From: Paenibacillus sp. FSL R7-0345 | GTDB taxonomy: Bacteria > Bacillota > Bacilli > Paenibacillales > Paenibacillaceae | NCBI RefSeq assembly: GCF_038595055.1 | Contig: NZ_CP152002.1 | Span: 4,694,501 to 4,758,500, forward strand | Direction: 5' to 3' | Length of the DNA: 64,000 nucleotides | Shown: positions 53,207-62,099 of the stretch, piece by piece | Layout: each line of letters begins with the position of its first letter | Numbering within the stretch: the first letter of the stretch is position 1 | Translations under genes and position numbers: made by a program | The notes under the pieces: generated by a model | The model's database searches: none | The model's input: only the letters and a program-made list of their open reading frames with translations | Told to the model about the DNA's origin: nothing

Positions 53207-54679
53207 CTACTCAACTGTAATAGTATCGAAGAATTGCTCCTGGACCGTTTTGGCTGCGGCATCCAGCTGGGCTTTGGAGTCCGTTCCTTTTTTGGAGAAC
53301 AGCTCCTGGATCACGTTGGACATTGTTGCATAGTAGTCCTGGGTGTTGTACTGGGCCTCCGGCTTTCCGTCAAGCAGAGCCATAATCTCCGGGTTGTATT
53401 GATATACGATGTCCGAATACTTGTCATATACTGCTTTGGTTTTCTTGCCGAACTCGGAGTCAGCAGCATAGTAGTCCAGAAGCGGCGGGATAAAATATTT
53501 GCCGTCCGCCTTGCGCTGCTGTAGGATCGCATCAAGCGCATCCAGGCCCTTATCCGAGAAATAATCGAACGTGATATAACGGAACGCCATTTCCTGCTCA
53601 TCCTTGGAGGCGTTCGGATTGATTACGAGATAATCCCCGCCGAGTACACCGGTGTGCTTGCCGCCCTTTTCAGCAGCAGGCATCGGGTAGGTCAGCACAT
53701 CCGCCGGCTTGAGTCCGCCCTGGTTCAGCGCCTGCTCGATTACGCCGTCGGAGCCGGCCATAACCATCGCTGTACGCCCCTGCTGGAATGCGCCGACTGC
53801 ATCGCCCCAGCCCAGTGCCCAGTCCTGCGGAATCGCTTCGGCTTCCCATCTCAGCTTTTTATAGAAATCCAGCGCCTTAACGCCTGCGTCTGAATTGAAA
53901 GTGGCTACTACCTTGCCGCCATCTACGTTCTGGATCTCCCCGCCAGCCTCGAACAGGAAGTTGGTCCAGTTCCAGCCCGCCTCGTTGCCTTTACCCATTG
54001 GTGCAATGCCGGAAATGCCTTTCTTCGCATCGGCAACACCTTTGGCGGTATTCAGCATGTCATCCCAGGTCCAGTCCATCGGCGGAACGGCGACACCTTT
54101 ATCGTCCAGCATTTTTTTGTTGATCATGGTTGTAGTGACGTAGCCCTTTTGGGTTACACCGTACATTTTACCGTCAATCAGGAACTGGTTCTGCAGCACG
54201 GGATTGATCTGCTCCTTGTACTCATAAGCGTTCCAGAGGTCAGTAATATCGGCCGCCCAGCCCTTTTCCACCAGGAATTTCGCTTCCGTCGCATACGTGT
54301 TGAAGAAGGTCGGGGCCTCATTGGCCGCCATTTTAATTCCGATTTCACTGACACTGTACTGCCAGTCGTCCTTAATGATCTCTACATTCGGATACTCTGT
54401 CTGGAACCGCTTGATCCGGTCGTCTTCCTGTGCGCGCATTTCGGTCAGGTCCGGGGTCGGATAGTGGATTTTGATTGTTACTTTTCTCTGGGTGATATCA
54501 TCCGCAGGCGCATCTGTCGCAGCAGTGCTGTTATCTGCAGCTGTAGCTGCCGGCGCCGGAGTCGCTTCCCCTCCTGTATTCCCCTGGGCATTTCCGTTGC
54601 TGTTATTGTTGCCGCCGCAGGCGGATAACAACGAGCTCGCCACAAGGAGGCCTGCTAATACGCTGGAAAATTTACGCAT
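53207..54679 (-). CDS. Carbohydrate ABC transporter substrate-binding lipoprotein (second cassette)
   Basis: A 490-residue lipoprotein: lipobox LSAC (Cys21), Asn/Gly/Ala/Thr-rich spacer (about 23-60), then a family 1 solute-binding domain (KMYGVTQKGYVTTTMINKKMLD in part: YGVTQKGYVTTTMINKKML). Sugar unknown. ATG 54679 has GGGGAG; an earlier in-frame start at 54697 overlaps it. It is the last gene of the cassette kinase-regulator-permease-permease-SBP. Confidence 0.91.
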   Translation of the reverse strand: MRKFSSVLAGLLVASSLLSACGGNNNSNGNAQGNTGGEATPAPAATAADNSTAATDAPADDITQRKVTIKIHYPTPDLTEMRAQEDDRIKRFQTEYPNVEIIKDDWQYSVSEIGIKMAANEAPTFFNTYATEAKFLVEKGWAADITDLWNAYEYKEQINPVLQNQFLIDGKMYGVTQKGYVTTTMINKKMLDDKGVAVPPMDWTWDDMLNTAKGVADAKKGISGIAPMGKGNEAGWNWTNFLFEAGGEIQNVDGGKVVATFNSDAGVKALDFYKKLRWEAEAIPQDWALGWGDAVGAFQQGRTAMVMAGSDGVIEQALNQGGLKPADVLTYPMPAAEKGGKHTGVLGGDYLVINPNASKDEQEMAFRYITFDYFSDKGLDALDAILQQRKADGKYFIPPLLDYYAADSEFGKKTKAVYDKYSDIVYQYNPEIMALLDGKPEAQYNTQDYYATMSNVIQELFSKKGTDSKAQLDAAAKTVQEQFFDTITVE

Positions 54680-54822
54680 TGAAACTCCCCTTTTCAATTC
54701 ATAATTAGCTTACAAATTCATCTTAAAAGAGAAACCGTTTACAAACGAGGTGTATTTATATTCCTTTCATGTGCAGGTTTACGATCGTGTGGATTCTCAT
54801 GTTAAGCGCAGCACTCAGCCCT

Positions 54823-55695
54823 CTAGCCTTTTACTGCAGACAAAGCTACACCGCGCATAATAAACTTCTGGAATATCAGGAACACAAGAATCGGCGGCAG
54901 CGACACGAGAAAAAGAATGGCAAATTTGATATTCGTATTAAGCGCCTTCACGCTGATTACATATTTGTAGATCGCAGTCGCCAGCGTATATTTTTCCTCG
55001 GAATGCATGACCAGTGACGGCCAGAACCAGTCGTTCCATGCAGTGGAGAAAATAAAGATCGCCAGCGTGGCAAAAATCGGCACCGACAGCGGAACAGCAA
55101 TCGCGAAAAAGCTTCTCGGCTCCGAGGCCCCGTCGATCCGCGCCGCTTCAAAGATCTCCGGGTGGATCCCGTCGAAGAAATTTTTCAGCAGCAGAAAATA
55201 AAACGTGTTCGCTCCCGCCGGCAGCCAGAAAGCCGCATACTGGTTCAGCAGGCCCAGCTCCTTCAGATTTACAAAGTTTGGAATCATATAGCTCGTCGCC
55301 GGAATGAACAGCGTCATCAGGAAAAAGAAGTAGAACGCTTTGCGGTACGGCACGTTCATCCGCGAAATGCTGAACGAGGCCATCCCGAGCACAACCAGCG
55401 TCATAACCATATTTCCGGCAAAAATATAAAGTGTGTTCTTGAGGAATTTCAGCAGATCAATATAATTCACCGCATCCTTTAAATTGCCGAAATGCCACTC
55501 CTGCGGAAAAAAATGCGGCGGAAACGAGTTAACCTCGACATTTGATTTCAGCCCGTTGAACATTGTCATCAGGATCGGATACATCATCGTGAACACCATT
55601 ACGGCAATGCACAGCACCATAATACCGTAGACAACCTTATTGCCTGTCTTTTTCAGATCGTGCTCGGACAGAATGCCTCTCTCTGCGCTCTTCAT
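54823..55695 (-). CDS. Carbohydrate ABC transporter permease, MalG type (second cassette)
   Basis: A 290-residue six-helix permease with the EAA loop PEIFEAARIDGASEPRSFFAIAVPL (in part: FEAARIDGASEPRSFFAI). It begins one base after the upstream permease stop. Works with the MalF-type partner and a shared ATPase encoded elsewhere. About 140 bases separate it from the SBP gene, with no clear terminator. Confidence 0.92.
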   Translation of the reverse strand: MKSAERGILSEHDLKKTGNKVVYGIMVLCIAVMVFTMMYPILMTMFNGLKSNVEVNSFPPHFFPQEWHFGNLKDAVNYIDLLKFLKNTLYIFAGNMVMTLVVLGMASFSISRMNVPYRKAFYFFFLMTLFIPATSYMIPNFVNLKELGLLNQYAAFWLPAGANTFYFLLLKNFFDGIHPEIFEAARIDGASEPRSFFAIAVPLSVPIFATLAIFIFSTAWNDWFWPSLVMHSEEKYTLATAIYKYVISVKALNTNIKFAILFLVSLPPILVFLIFQKFIMRGVALSAVKG

Positions 55696-55696
55696 C

Positions 55697-56620
55697 CTAG
55701 TTATCCTCCTTATTCAGCCTGAACTGTAAAATGCCCAAACCGCCAAGGACGATAAACATCAGCATGCCCAGCGCCGTGGCCGTGCCGTAATCCAGTCTGG
55801 TAAAAGCATACTTTACAATCAGCAGCGCATAGGTTAGCGTTGTCTTGTTCGGCCCGCCGTCCAGCAGCGCCAGCTGGGACTGATACCCCTGCGAGGTCGC
55901 GATGATCTGCAAAATCAGCATCAGGATGATCAGGTTGCGCAGCGACGGCAGCGTAATGTGGCGGATCCGCGCCCACACCCCGGCTCCGTCAATCTCCGCC
56001 GCTTCATACCAGTCACGCGGGATGCTGAGCACAGCCGCCAGGTAGATCAGCATCCCCGAGCCGAACTGCTGCCACGTCTCCATAAAGACAAGTGAGAGCA
56101 TCGACCACCTGCTGTCCGTCAGGAAAGGGATCTGATCTGCCCCCATAGTACCAAGCAGCGCATTAACAGGACCGACAGGATCATACAGCCACCGCCACAG
56201 CCCGTAAAGGACCACCGCCGGCATGACATAAGGCAGATAAGCCGCCACCCGGACGAAGCCGCCGAACTTCCGCAGCTCAGAGATCGCAATGGCGAAGGCA
56301 ATCGGTACCCAGAAGCCGACAACCAGACAGAGCAGCATGTAGTATAGTGTGTTCTTGATGGCGATCAGCACATCGGGGTCGCTAAGGGCTCTAGCATAAT
56401 TTTCAAAGCCGACAAAGCTGTTTCCTTTAACAAAATCCACCGTGTAGAAGCTGTACAAAAAGCCTTTAAAAATAGGCACCCACATAAACATGATGAAAAT
56501 AACAATCGCGGGGACGAGGAACATATAGCCCCAAAAATTTTTCTTCCAGCGGTTCTGCTTATACGGCCTGCTCTCAAGCTTTGCCGGCAGCTCGTCGTGA
56601 AGTGCAGCGGTCTGATTCAT
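55697..56620 (-). CDS. Carbohydrate ABC transporter permease, MalF type (second cassette)
   Basis: A 307-residue six-helix permease with the EAA loop DWYEAAEIDGAGVWARIRHI. It follows the response regulator gene by about 115 bases that contain two adjacent palindromes. ATG 56620 is preceded by GGAAAGAGGG. Confidence 0.92.
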   Translation of the reverse strand: MNQTAALHDELPAKLESRPYKQNRWKKNFWGYMFLVPAIVIFIMFMWVPIFKGFLYSFYTVDFVKGNSFVGFENYARALSDPDVLIAIKNTLYYMLLCLVVGFWVPIAFAIAISELRKFGGFVRVAAYLPYVMPAVVLYGLWRWLYDPVGPVNALLGTMGADQIPFLTDSRWSMLSLVFMETWQQFGSGMLIYLAAVLSIPRDWYEAAEIDGAGVWARIRHITLPSLRNLIILMLILQIIATSQGYQSQLALLDGGPNKTTLTYALLIVKYAFTRLDYGTATALGMLMFIVLGGLGILQFRLNKEDN

Positions 56621-56646
56621 CTGGCTCCCTCTTTCCTTTCGTCTTC

Positions 56647-56699
56647 AAGCACTTTGACAAAGTGCTTCCTACCTTAATTGTAGGAAAGGCGGGGGGGGG
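56647..56699. promoter_or_regulatory. Twin palindromes and a G9 run before the second permease operon
   Basis: AAGCACTTTG-A-CAAAGTGCTT (56647-56667) is a perfect 10-bp palindrome with one central base; next to it TTCCTAC/GTAGGAA (56666-56672, 56680-56686) makes a second. A run of nine G follows at 56691-56699. They lie between the regulator and permease genes and could be an operator, an RNA structure, or both. Confidence 0.45.
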
Positions 56700-56736
56700 C
56701 TGCACATGTGTATATCTACCGAAGTCATGAGTGTTC

Positions 56737-58071
56737 TTACTTCTTCAGCTCGCTCGGGCTGATGCCGTAATATTTTTTGAAAATCTTGCTGAAATGCTCC
56801 GGCGACTCATACCCGACCCGTTCAGCAATTTCGTAGCGGCGCAGATCGGTATGCAAAATCAGCTCCCGGCTCTCCTCCATCCGCAGCTTAATTACATATT
56901 CCCACAGGTTATGGCCTGTATTTTTTTTGAACAGATAGCTCAGATAGTTGGGGCTGACATGATTTTTTTTGGCTACCTCATGTATCGTTAGACCCTTCTG
57001 GGCGTAATTTTCATTGATATACTCCTTCGCCTTCTGGACAATCAGATTGCTGCGGGTGTGCAGCTCCTCGGCGGAAGGCTCACCGTCACCGGTATAGCTG
57101 GTCCAGTTAAAGTCCCCGTAATAGAACACATAATGGTCATTGTGCTCCCTGTTCCAGAGGATGGCCCGGGACGCCTGGCGGTTCAGCACCGCCATAAACG
57201 GCAATCCTCTGAGAATCTGGCTGATCCCGATGACCGCATTCAGGTGCAGATATTTGTGGATGTTAAAATAAAGGCTGCGGCCCAGCACATCCAGCCTGCT
57301 GACCTGACCGCCCCCGGACTCCTCGTAGCTTTTTTCGTCCCACTGGATGATTACAGTGATTTCCTCCTCCGGCGAGTAAAAGGCCGTCGAGTCCCATCCC
57401 TGGTTCAGCAGCTCTTTCGCAATGTTAAGCGCGCCGTAGCGCAGCAGCCCGCGGTCACGCGGGCTGTAATCGGCACTGCTGTCAGTGCCCGGAAGCGGCA
57501 GCTTAATCTTGAGCACGGCAAAATAAGGGCCCTGCAGCTTCAGCTCATCCAGCTTGCGCATAAGCTCTTCGCCGCCCATCACGGCAGCAGAATCGGCAAG
57601 CAGCCTGTTCAGCACCTCGCTGTAGGCAGGCAGAGGCTCCTCGAGCCGGAAGCTATCACCGGGTCCGGCCATGAAACCGGCGAGCTCGGGCGAAGGGCGG
57701 TCCATTTTGAGCAGCACATTCCGTACCGAATCCAGAAACTGCTCGCTGTTCAGCGGCTTGATCAGGTAATCCTTTGCGCCCAGCCTGACGGCCATTTGCG
57801 CATACTGGAACGTTTCGTGGGCCGAAATGACAATTGCCTGCACCCACGGCTTCGCCAGCTTGGCATGCTGCATCAGCTCGATCCCGCTCATCGCCCCCAT
57901 CTGGATGTCGGTGACAATCAGATCAACCTCCTCCATCCGGATACAGTCGAGCGCCTCGAAGCCGCTGCCCGCCGTATAAATATTGCCGATATCCAGTCCG
58001 GAGGAAGCAAGCAGACTGCTGAGGCCTTTACAGATAAGCGGTTCATCGTCCACAACCAGAATATTGAACAT
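56737..58071 (-). CDS. Response regulator, YesN type (second cassette)
   Basis: A 444-residue regulator: receiver domain (1-120; phosphoacceptor Asp in DLIVTDIQMGAMSG), a middle domain of about 200 residues without a clear family, and a C-terminal AraC-type DNA-binding domain (about 340-440; NHVSPNYLSYLFKKNTG, VGYESPEHFSKIFKKYYG). ATG 58071 has GGGGGAA upstream; the frame extends far upstream inside the kinase gene and is not used. It begins 16 bases after the kinase stop. Confidence 0.9.
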   Translation of the reverse strand: MFNILVVDDEPLICKGLSSLLASSGLDIGNIYTAGSGFEALDCIRMEEVDLIVTDIQMGAMSGIELMQHAKLAKPWVQAIVISAHETFQYAQMAVRLGAKDYLIKPLNSEQFLDSVRNVLLKMDRPSPELAGFMAGPGDSFRLEEPLPAYSEVLNRLLADSAAVMGGEELMRKLDELKLQGPYFAVLKIKLPLPGTDSSADYSPRDRGLLRYGALNIAKELLNQGWDSTAFYSPEEEITVIIQWDEKSYEESGGGQVSRLDVLGRSLYFNIHKYLHLNAVIGISQILRGLPFMAVLNRQASRAILWNREHNDHYVFYYGDFNWTSYTGDGEPSAEELHTRSNLIVQKAKEYINENYAQKGLTIHEVAKKNHVSPNYLSYLFKKNTGHNLWEYVIKLRMEESRELILHTDLRRYEIAERVGYESPEHFSKIFKKYYGISPSELKK

Positions 58072-58087
58072 TTGCGGATTCCCCCTT

Positions 58088-59881
58088 CTATTCTTGAACT
58101 TCTGTTTTGGGCAGCAGAACGGCGGCAACCGTTCCTCCTCCGGCACGCGGTCTGTAGGTGATACCGTAATCCGGGCCAAAATGCAGCTGCACACGCTGGT
58201 TAATATTGCGGATGCCGTAGCCGCTGGCCGGATTCGGGCTCTCATCATAAAGAATCCGGGTGATCGCCTCGTAGTCAGCCTGCTTATAGCCATTGTCTTC
58301 TATTGTAATCAGCACTCTGTCCTCCATAGCGGCTGCAGTGATGATAATTGCCCCGTCTTCCTCCATATTTTTGACCCCGTGGATAATGGCGTTTTCGATC
58401 AGGGGCTGAAGGGTGATTTTGGGAATCAGATTGCTTTTGGTTTCCGCTGCAATGTTCCAGGTCACTGAGAACACGTAATCGTAGCGGTGCTGCTGCAGCT
58501 TGATATAGGCGCTGGCGTGCTCCAGCTCCTCCTCCAGCGTAATCAGCTCCCGGCCGCGGCTGAGGCTGATTTTCATCAGCTTGGATAGCTCCTTGATCAT
58601 TTCCGCGGATTCCACGTTGCCTTCCAGCGAGCTTTTCCAATAAATACTTTCCAGAGTGTTATACAAAAGATGCGGATTAATCTGCTGATACAGCAGCTGC
58701 AGCTGGGACTCCTTCTGTTTCAGCTCCATCTGGTATTTGTACATGATCAGGCCGTTCAGCCTGCGCGCCATATCATAGGTTGAGGAGATCAGCACGCTGA
58801 CTTCGTCATTGCTGCCGCGTTTCGGTGTTTCCGGCACCCGGTTGCCCGGCTCATACTTACGCACAAAAAAAGCCAGCTTCTGCAGCGGTGTCATCAGCGA
58901 ACGCCAGAAATAGGTGATAATAATCAGACCGAATAAGGCGTAGGCCACGGTTATGTACTGAATGACTCTTTTCATCTCGTTCTGCTGCTGAAGCAGCGCT
59001 TTTACCGGGATCTTATAGACCAGCTTCTGCCCGAGCATATGGTTGTTGTTCACCACATAAATGAAGTCGTCGGTAATCACGTCCACCGTTCCTTCCGGAT
59101 CGCCAGTCTCGGCCCCCTCCGGCAGCCCGATAATGTCGCCTATGGAATTCGTGCTTGATGCCAGCACCCGGTTGTTCATATCTGTCAGGTAAATTTCCCC
59201 GTCCGGCAACGAAATCGACTTTAGAGATTCCCCGATCTTGGCCTCCATCTTCGTCACTACGAGCACGCCTATTGTTCCGGCACCAAGGTAAATGTTATTG
59301 ACCGCCCGCACATACGTGAGCGTCTTCTGGTCCTCAGCCTGCGGGCTGAGCCGGTCCATGAACATCAGGTTGCCCCGGCCCTTTTGCTCCACTGCCTGCC
59401 TGAACCAGAACGGCTCCTCTTCCTTCGTAAAAAAATAAACCCCCGCCTTCTTCACCTGCGGAAAATTGGGGGCGAAAAAATAATAATTGTTCGGATCGTA
59501 TACATACAGAGAGTAATAAATGGCATCTCCGCGCTCTACCCCCTGCGAGTAGCTGCCCAGCAGCTTTTCTATCGTTTCATAGCGCTCCACCCGCTCCATG
59601 ATGGGATCAAGCCCGCTCATGTTCAGCTGCTGCAGAAACGGATTCTGGATCACCGTCGACGTTATTTTGTTAACGGTATCGATGTCCCTGTTGATGATAG
59701 CGAAATTCTGCTTGTTCAGCTCTACATAAGCATTGGTCACATGACGCTTCAGAACCTGCTCGGCCTTGTAATTGCCGTAACTGTTAAGAATCAGAATTGG
59801 GGTAAGCATAATGACGAACAGCAGAATCAGCTGCTGCTTGACGTTCAGCCGGACAATCGGCCTGATCAGTGCGGACCACAC
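58088..59881 (-). CDS. Sensor histidine kinase, YesM type (second cassette)
   Basis: A 597-residue kinase: membrane helix (about 14-36), extracytoplasmic sensor region, second helix (about 295-318), HAMP, phosphoacceptor His in QQINPHLLYNTLESIYW, N-box TLQPLIENAIIHG, and a G-box ITIEDNGYKQAD in which the usual second glycine after DNG is not conserved. The start is GTG 59881 (MWSALIRPIV) with GGAGGTGG upstream; an ATG at 60025 lies in a repeat region and is rejected. First gene of its operon. Confidence 0.88.
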   Translation of the reverse strand: MWSALIRPIVRLNVKQQLILLFVIMLTPILILNSYGNYKAEQVLKRHVTNAYVELNKQNFAIINRDIDTVNKITSTVIQNPFLQQLNMSGLDPIMERVERYETIEKLLGSYSQGVERGDAIYYSLYVYDPNNYYFFAPNFPQVKKAGVYFFTKEEEPFWFRQAVEQKGRGNLMFMDRLSPQAEDQKTLTYVRAVNNIYLGAGTIGVLVVTKMEAKIGESLKSISLPDGEIYLTDMNNRVLASSTNSIGDIIGLPEGAETGDPEGTVDVITDDFIYVVNNNHMLGQKLVYKIPVKALLQQQNEMKRVIQYITVAYALFGLIIITYFWRSLMTPLQKLAFFVRKYEPGNRVPETPKRGSNDEVSVLISSTYDMARRLNGLIMYKYQMELKQKESQLQLLYQQINPHLLYNTLESIYWKSSLEGNVESAEMIKELSKLMKISLSRGRELITLEEELEHASAYIKLQQHRYDYVFSVTWNIAAETKSNLIPKITLQPLIENAIIHGVKNMEEDGAIIITAAAMEDRVLITIEDNGYKQADYEAITRILYDESPNPASGYGIRNINQRVQLHFGPDYGITYRPRAGGGTVAAVLLPKTEVQE

Positions 59882-60023
59882 CCTGTAACCACCTCCAGTT
59901 TCAATAATATAACAAATGAAGAAGCGCTTACATATGTTTATTTTAAAGTTGTTTAGGCGGGATTGTATGCAATTATTGCGTCCGGCAGACACCTCCGAGG
60001 CTGTGGGTGTCATTACGCAGAAC

Positions 60024-60128
60024 ATTTGGGCTTCCGGCCGCTGTTGTCTCCAGATTTTATGATTTATACCGCTTGCGGTTAAAATCCGGAGACAAAGGCG
60101 GACGCTGACGCTCCTACAGCTCCAAATT
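60024..60128. repeat. ATTTGG...CCAAAT element, long copy
   Basis: Bounded by ATTTGG and CCAAAT, with a long stem TTGTCTCCAGATTTT (60044-60058) and AAAATCCGGAGACAA (60081-60095), one mismatch. It shares the exact 19-base core CTTCCGGCCGCTGTTGTCT with 13210-13228. The remainder of the 468-bp gap (59882-60349) shows a possible terminator at 60264-60300 and nothing else I can name. Confidence 0.65.
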
Positions 60129-60263
60129 TCTGCTCCATGACTTCCAGCCTCTTCCGGAAACTGTAAAGCACAAAAGATTGACTACGGGGTGTTGGCATAT
60201 TCTTCATCAAACAACGTTTAAAGCATAAGTGTGCATTTTCCACCTAATTAGCTCATTTACATT

Positions 60264-60300
60264 CAAACAGGCCAGCCGGAGCATCCGGCTGACCTGTTTG
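60264..60300 (-). terminator. Terminator of the peptide-binding protein gene
   Basis: CAAACAGG + CCAGCCGGA (60264-60280) pairs with TCCGGCTG + CCTGTTTG (60284-60300, one mismatch). The T tract on the minus strand is short, so strength is uncertain. Confidence 0.55.
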
Positions 60301-60349
60301 ATGATGGGCCCATGGTGCAGAATATGGCGGGCCGGCTGAGTGTGGCTGA

Positions 60350-61951
60350 TTATTTTAAATAACCTCTGGTAAAAGCGATTGAGCCGTCATAATCGACATA
60401 TACACCGTGAACATTCGGTTGCTTCAGGACATCCGCGACATAGTAGTACAGCGGCAGGATGACCATTTCATCGATCAGCAATTTCTCGGCCTTGGCATAC
60501 AAGCGCATCCGTTCGGCAGGGTCCTGCTTTTGCCGCGCCTGCAGAATATAGCTGTCATACAGCTTATTGCTCCAGCCGGAATCATTTTCGGCACTCCATG
60601 ACGTGAAGTACTCCAGAAACGTAGCAGGGTCATTGTAATCCGCCCGCCAGCCGGCTCTGGCTACTGTGTAGCTCTGGCTGTAGCGGTTGTCCAGCAGCTC
60701 GTTCCAGGCCTGAACTTCAACGTTGGCTTTGATGCCCAGTTTTTCCTTCCAGCCGGAAACGATGATTGAGGCGATCAGATCATGATTTTGCTCCGCATTT
60801 ACAATTATATTGAATTCCGGCAAGCTGGTTAAGCCCTCTTCCTTCAGTCCCTCCTGCAGCAGCTTGTGGGCCGCTTTATCATCTTCTCTGAAATATCTGG
60901 AATCCTTAATTTCTGAACGGAAGCTTTGTTTAGCCCCGTGAATGCTTGGAGCAACATCTCCATAAGCAGGAGTACCGTAAGGCAAGCCCTCGCGGTCAAC
61001 CGCCATTGCCAGCGCTTTACGTATCTTCACATTATTGAACGGAGCTTTATTCACATTAAACTGATAGTAATACAAGCTGGCGTATGGAAAAGAATAGATT
61101 TCAGTATTGGCATCAGCGGTTAGCTGGTCATAATAATCGATCCTAGTATTTTCACCGCTGCCGATCCAGTCGAGCCCAGCATCCAGATAAGTGTCGGTAT
61201 TCGATGGCTGGCCAGCCGCCGGCTTGAGAAAATGAACCTCAGAGAACCGAATTTCCTTAGCTGCGTAATATCCGGCATTTTTGACCATAACAACTTGGTT
61301 GGCATCCCAGGCTGCCAGCTTGAACGGGCCGTTAGTCACTATAGCCTTCGCGCTGGTTGCCCAGCCGGTATTAGCTTTAACCACTGCTGCGTTAACCGGC
61401 AGATAAATATTCTCGGCGAGCATCTGAAGAAACGTGTAATTTGGAGCTGCAAGCGTCACTTGAAGGGTATGGTCATTCAGCGCCTTGATCCCTATTTTGG
61501 AGGCATCCTTCTGCTTGCCGTTGTGATAGCTCTCCGCTCCGGCGATCATATACATTTTGAAGGCCAGGCTATTGTATGACTGTGGAGATAAAGCCCGCTT
61601 CCAGGCATATTCAAAATCCGCCGCCTTTACAGGCTGTCCGTTGCTCCATGTGGCGCTGGTCCGCAGAGCAAAGGTGTATGTTTTGCCGCCGTTCGATATT
61701 TTCCAGGACTTCGCTATGCCCGGCACAGCTTGTCCGTTCTCATTCAAGCGGACCAGACCTTCGAATAAGCCCTTAATAACCGAAGACTCCGTATCGTTGA
61801 CGGTAAGGGCTGGATCAAGTAACCCCGGAATAACGTCCACCCCAATTCTGAACACCTGTCTGCTTCCTTCTGCTGAGACCTCTTCCCCTTGTGTTACCCC
61901 GATGCCCAAAATCAATCCCAATGCCAAAAGCATATGAAGCAGCTTTTTCAT
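60350..61951 (-). CDS. Peptide ABC transporter substrate-binding protein, orphan and without lipobox
   Basis: A 533-residue OppA/DppE-like solute-binding protein (SBP family 5): VIKGLFEGLVRLNENG, GGKTYTFALRTSATWSNGQPVKAADFEYAWKR (in part: FALRTSATWSNGQPVKAADF) and AGWRADYNDPATFLEYF. A signal peptide (1-27) is present, but it has no cysteine, so it cannot be a normal lipoprotein. No permease or ATPase genes adjoin it. It may be released, bind a partner in the wall, or be a solute sensor. Normal in length. Confidence 0.87.
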   Translation of the reverse strand: MKKLLHMLLALGLILGIGVTQGEEVSAEGSRQVFRIGVDVIPGLLDPALTVNDTESSVIKGLFEGLVRLNENGQAVPGIAKSWKISNGGKTYTFALRTSATWSNGQPVKAADFEYAWKRALSPQSYNSLAFKMYMIAGAESYHNGKQKDASKIGIKALNDHTLQVTLAAPNYTFLQMLAENIYLPVNAAVVKANTGWATSAKAIVTNGPFKLAAWDANQVVMVKNAGYYAAKEIRFSEVHFLKPAAGQPSNTDTYLDAGLDWIGSGENTRIDYYDQLTADANTEIYSFPYASLYYYQFNVNKAPFNNVKIRKALAMAVDREGLPYGTPAYGDVAPSIHGAKQSFRSEIKDSRYFREDDKAAHKLLQEGLKEEGLTSLPEFNIIVNAEQNHDLIASIIVSGWKEKLGIKANVEVQAWNELLDNRYSQSYTVARAGWRADYNDPATFLEYFTSWSAENDSGWSNKLYDSYILQARQKQDPAERMRLYAKAEKLLIDEMVILPLYYYVADVLKQPNVHGVYVDYDGSIAFTRGYLK

Positions 61952-62033
61952 CTAAGATTCTCCTTCCCCTCTGTAAAATTAAACCAATACTCTCATCTTA
62001 TCATGTAGCATCACATTCAGATAGAATAACAAA

Positions 62034-62069
62034 CAGCCGTTCATAAGCTCCAAGAGCTCATGAACGGCT
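62034..62069 (-). terminator. Terminator of the alpha/beta hydrolase gene
   Basis: AGCCGTTCAT (62035-62044) pairs with ATGAACGGCT (62060-62069) with an inner AGCTC/GAGCT stem; the minus strand then reads GTTTGTTATTC. Confidence 0.65.
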
Positions 62070-62099
62070 TGCATGCCTGAACGAATAATTAAGATCAGC

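Noticed and set aside
58072..58293. N-terminal extension of the second response regulator
   Set aside because: It lies within the kinase gene in another frame; the receiver domain begins exactly at ATG 58071 with its own ribosome site.
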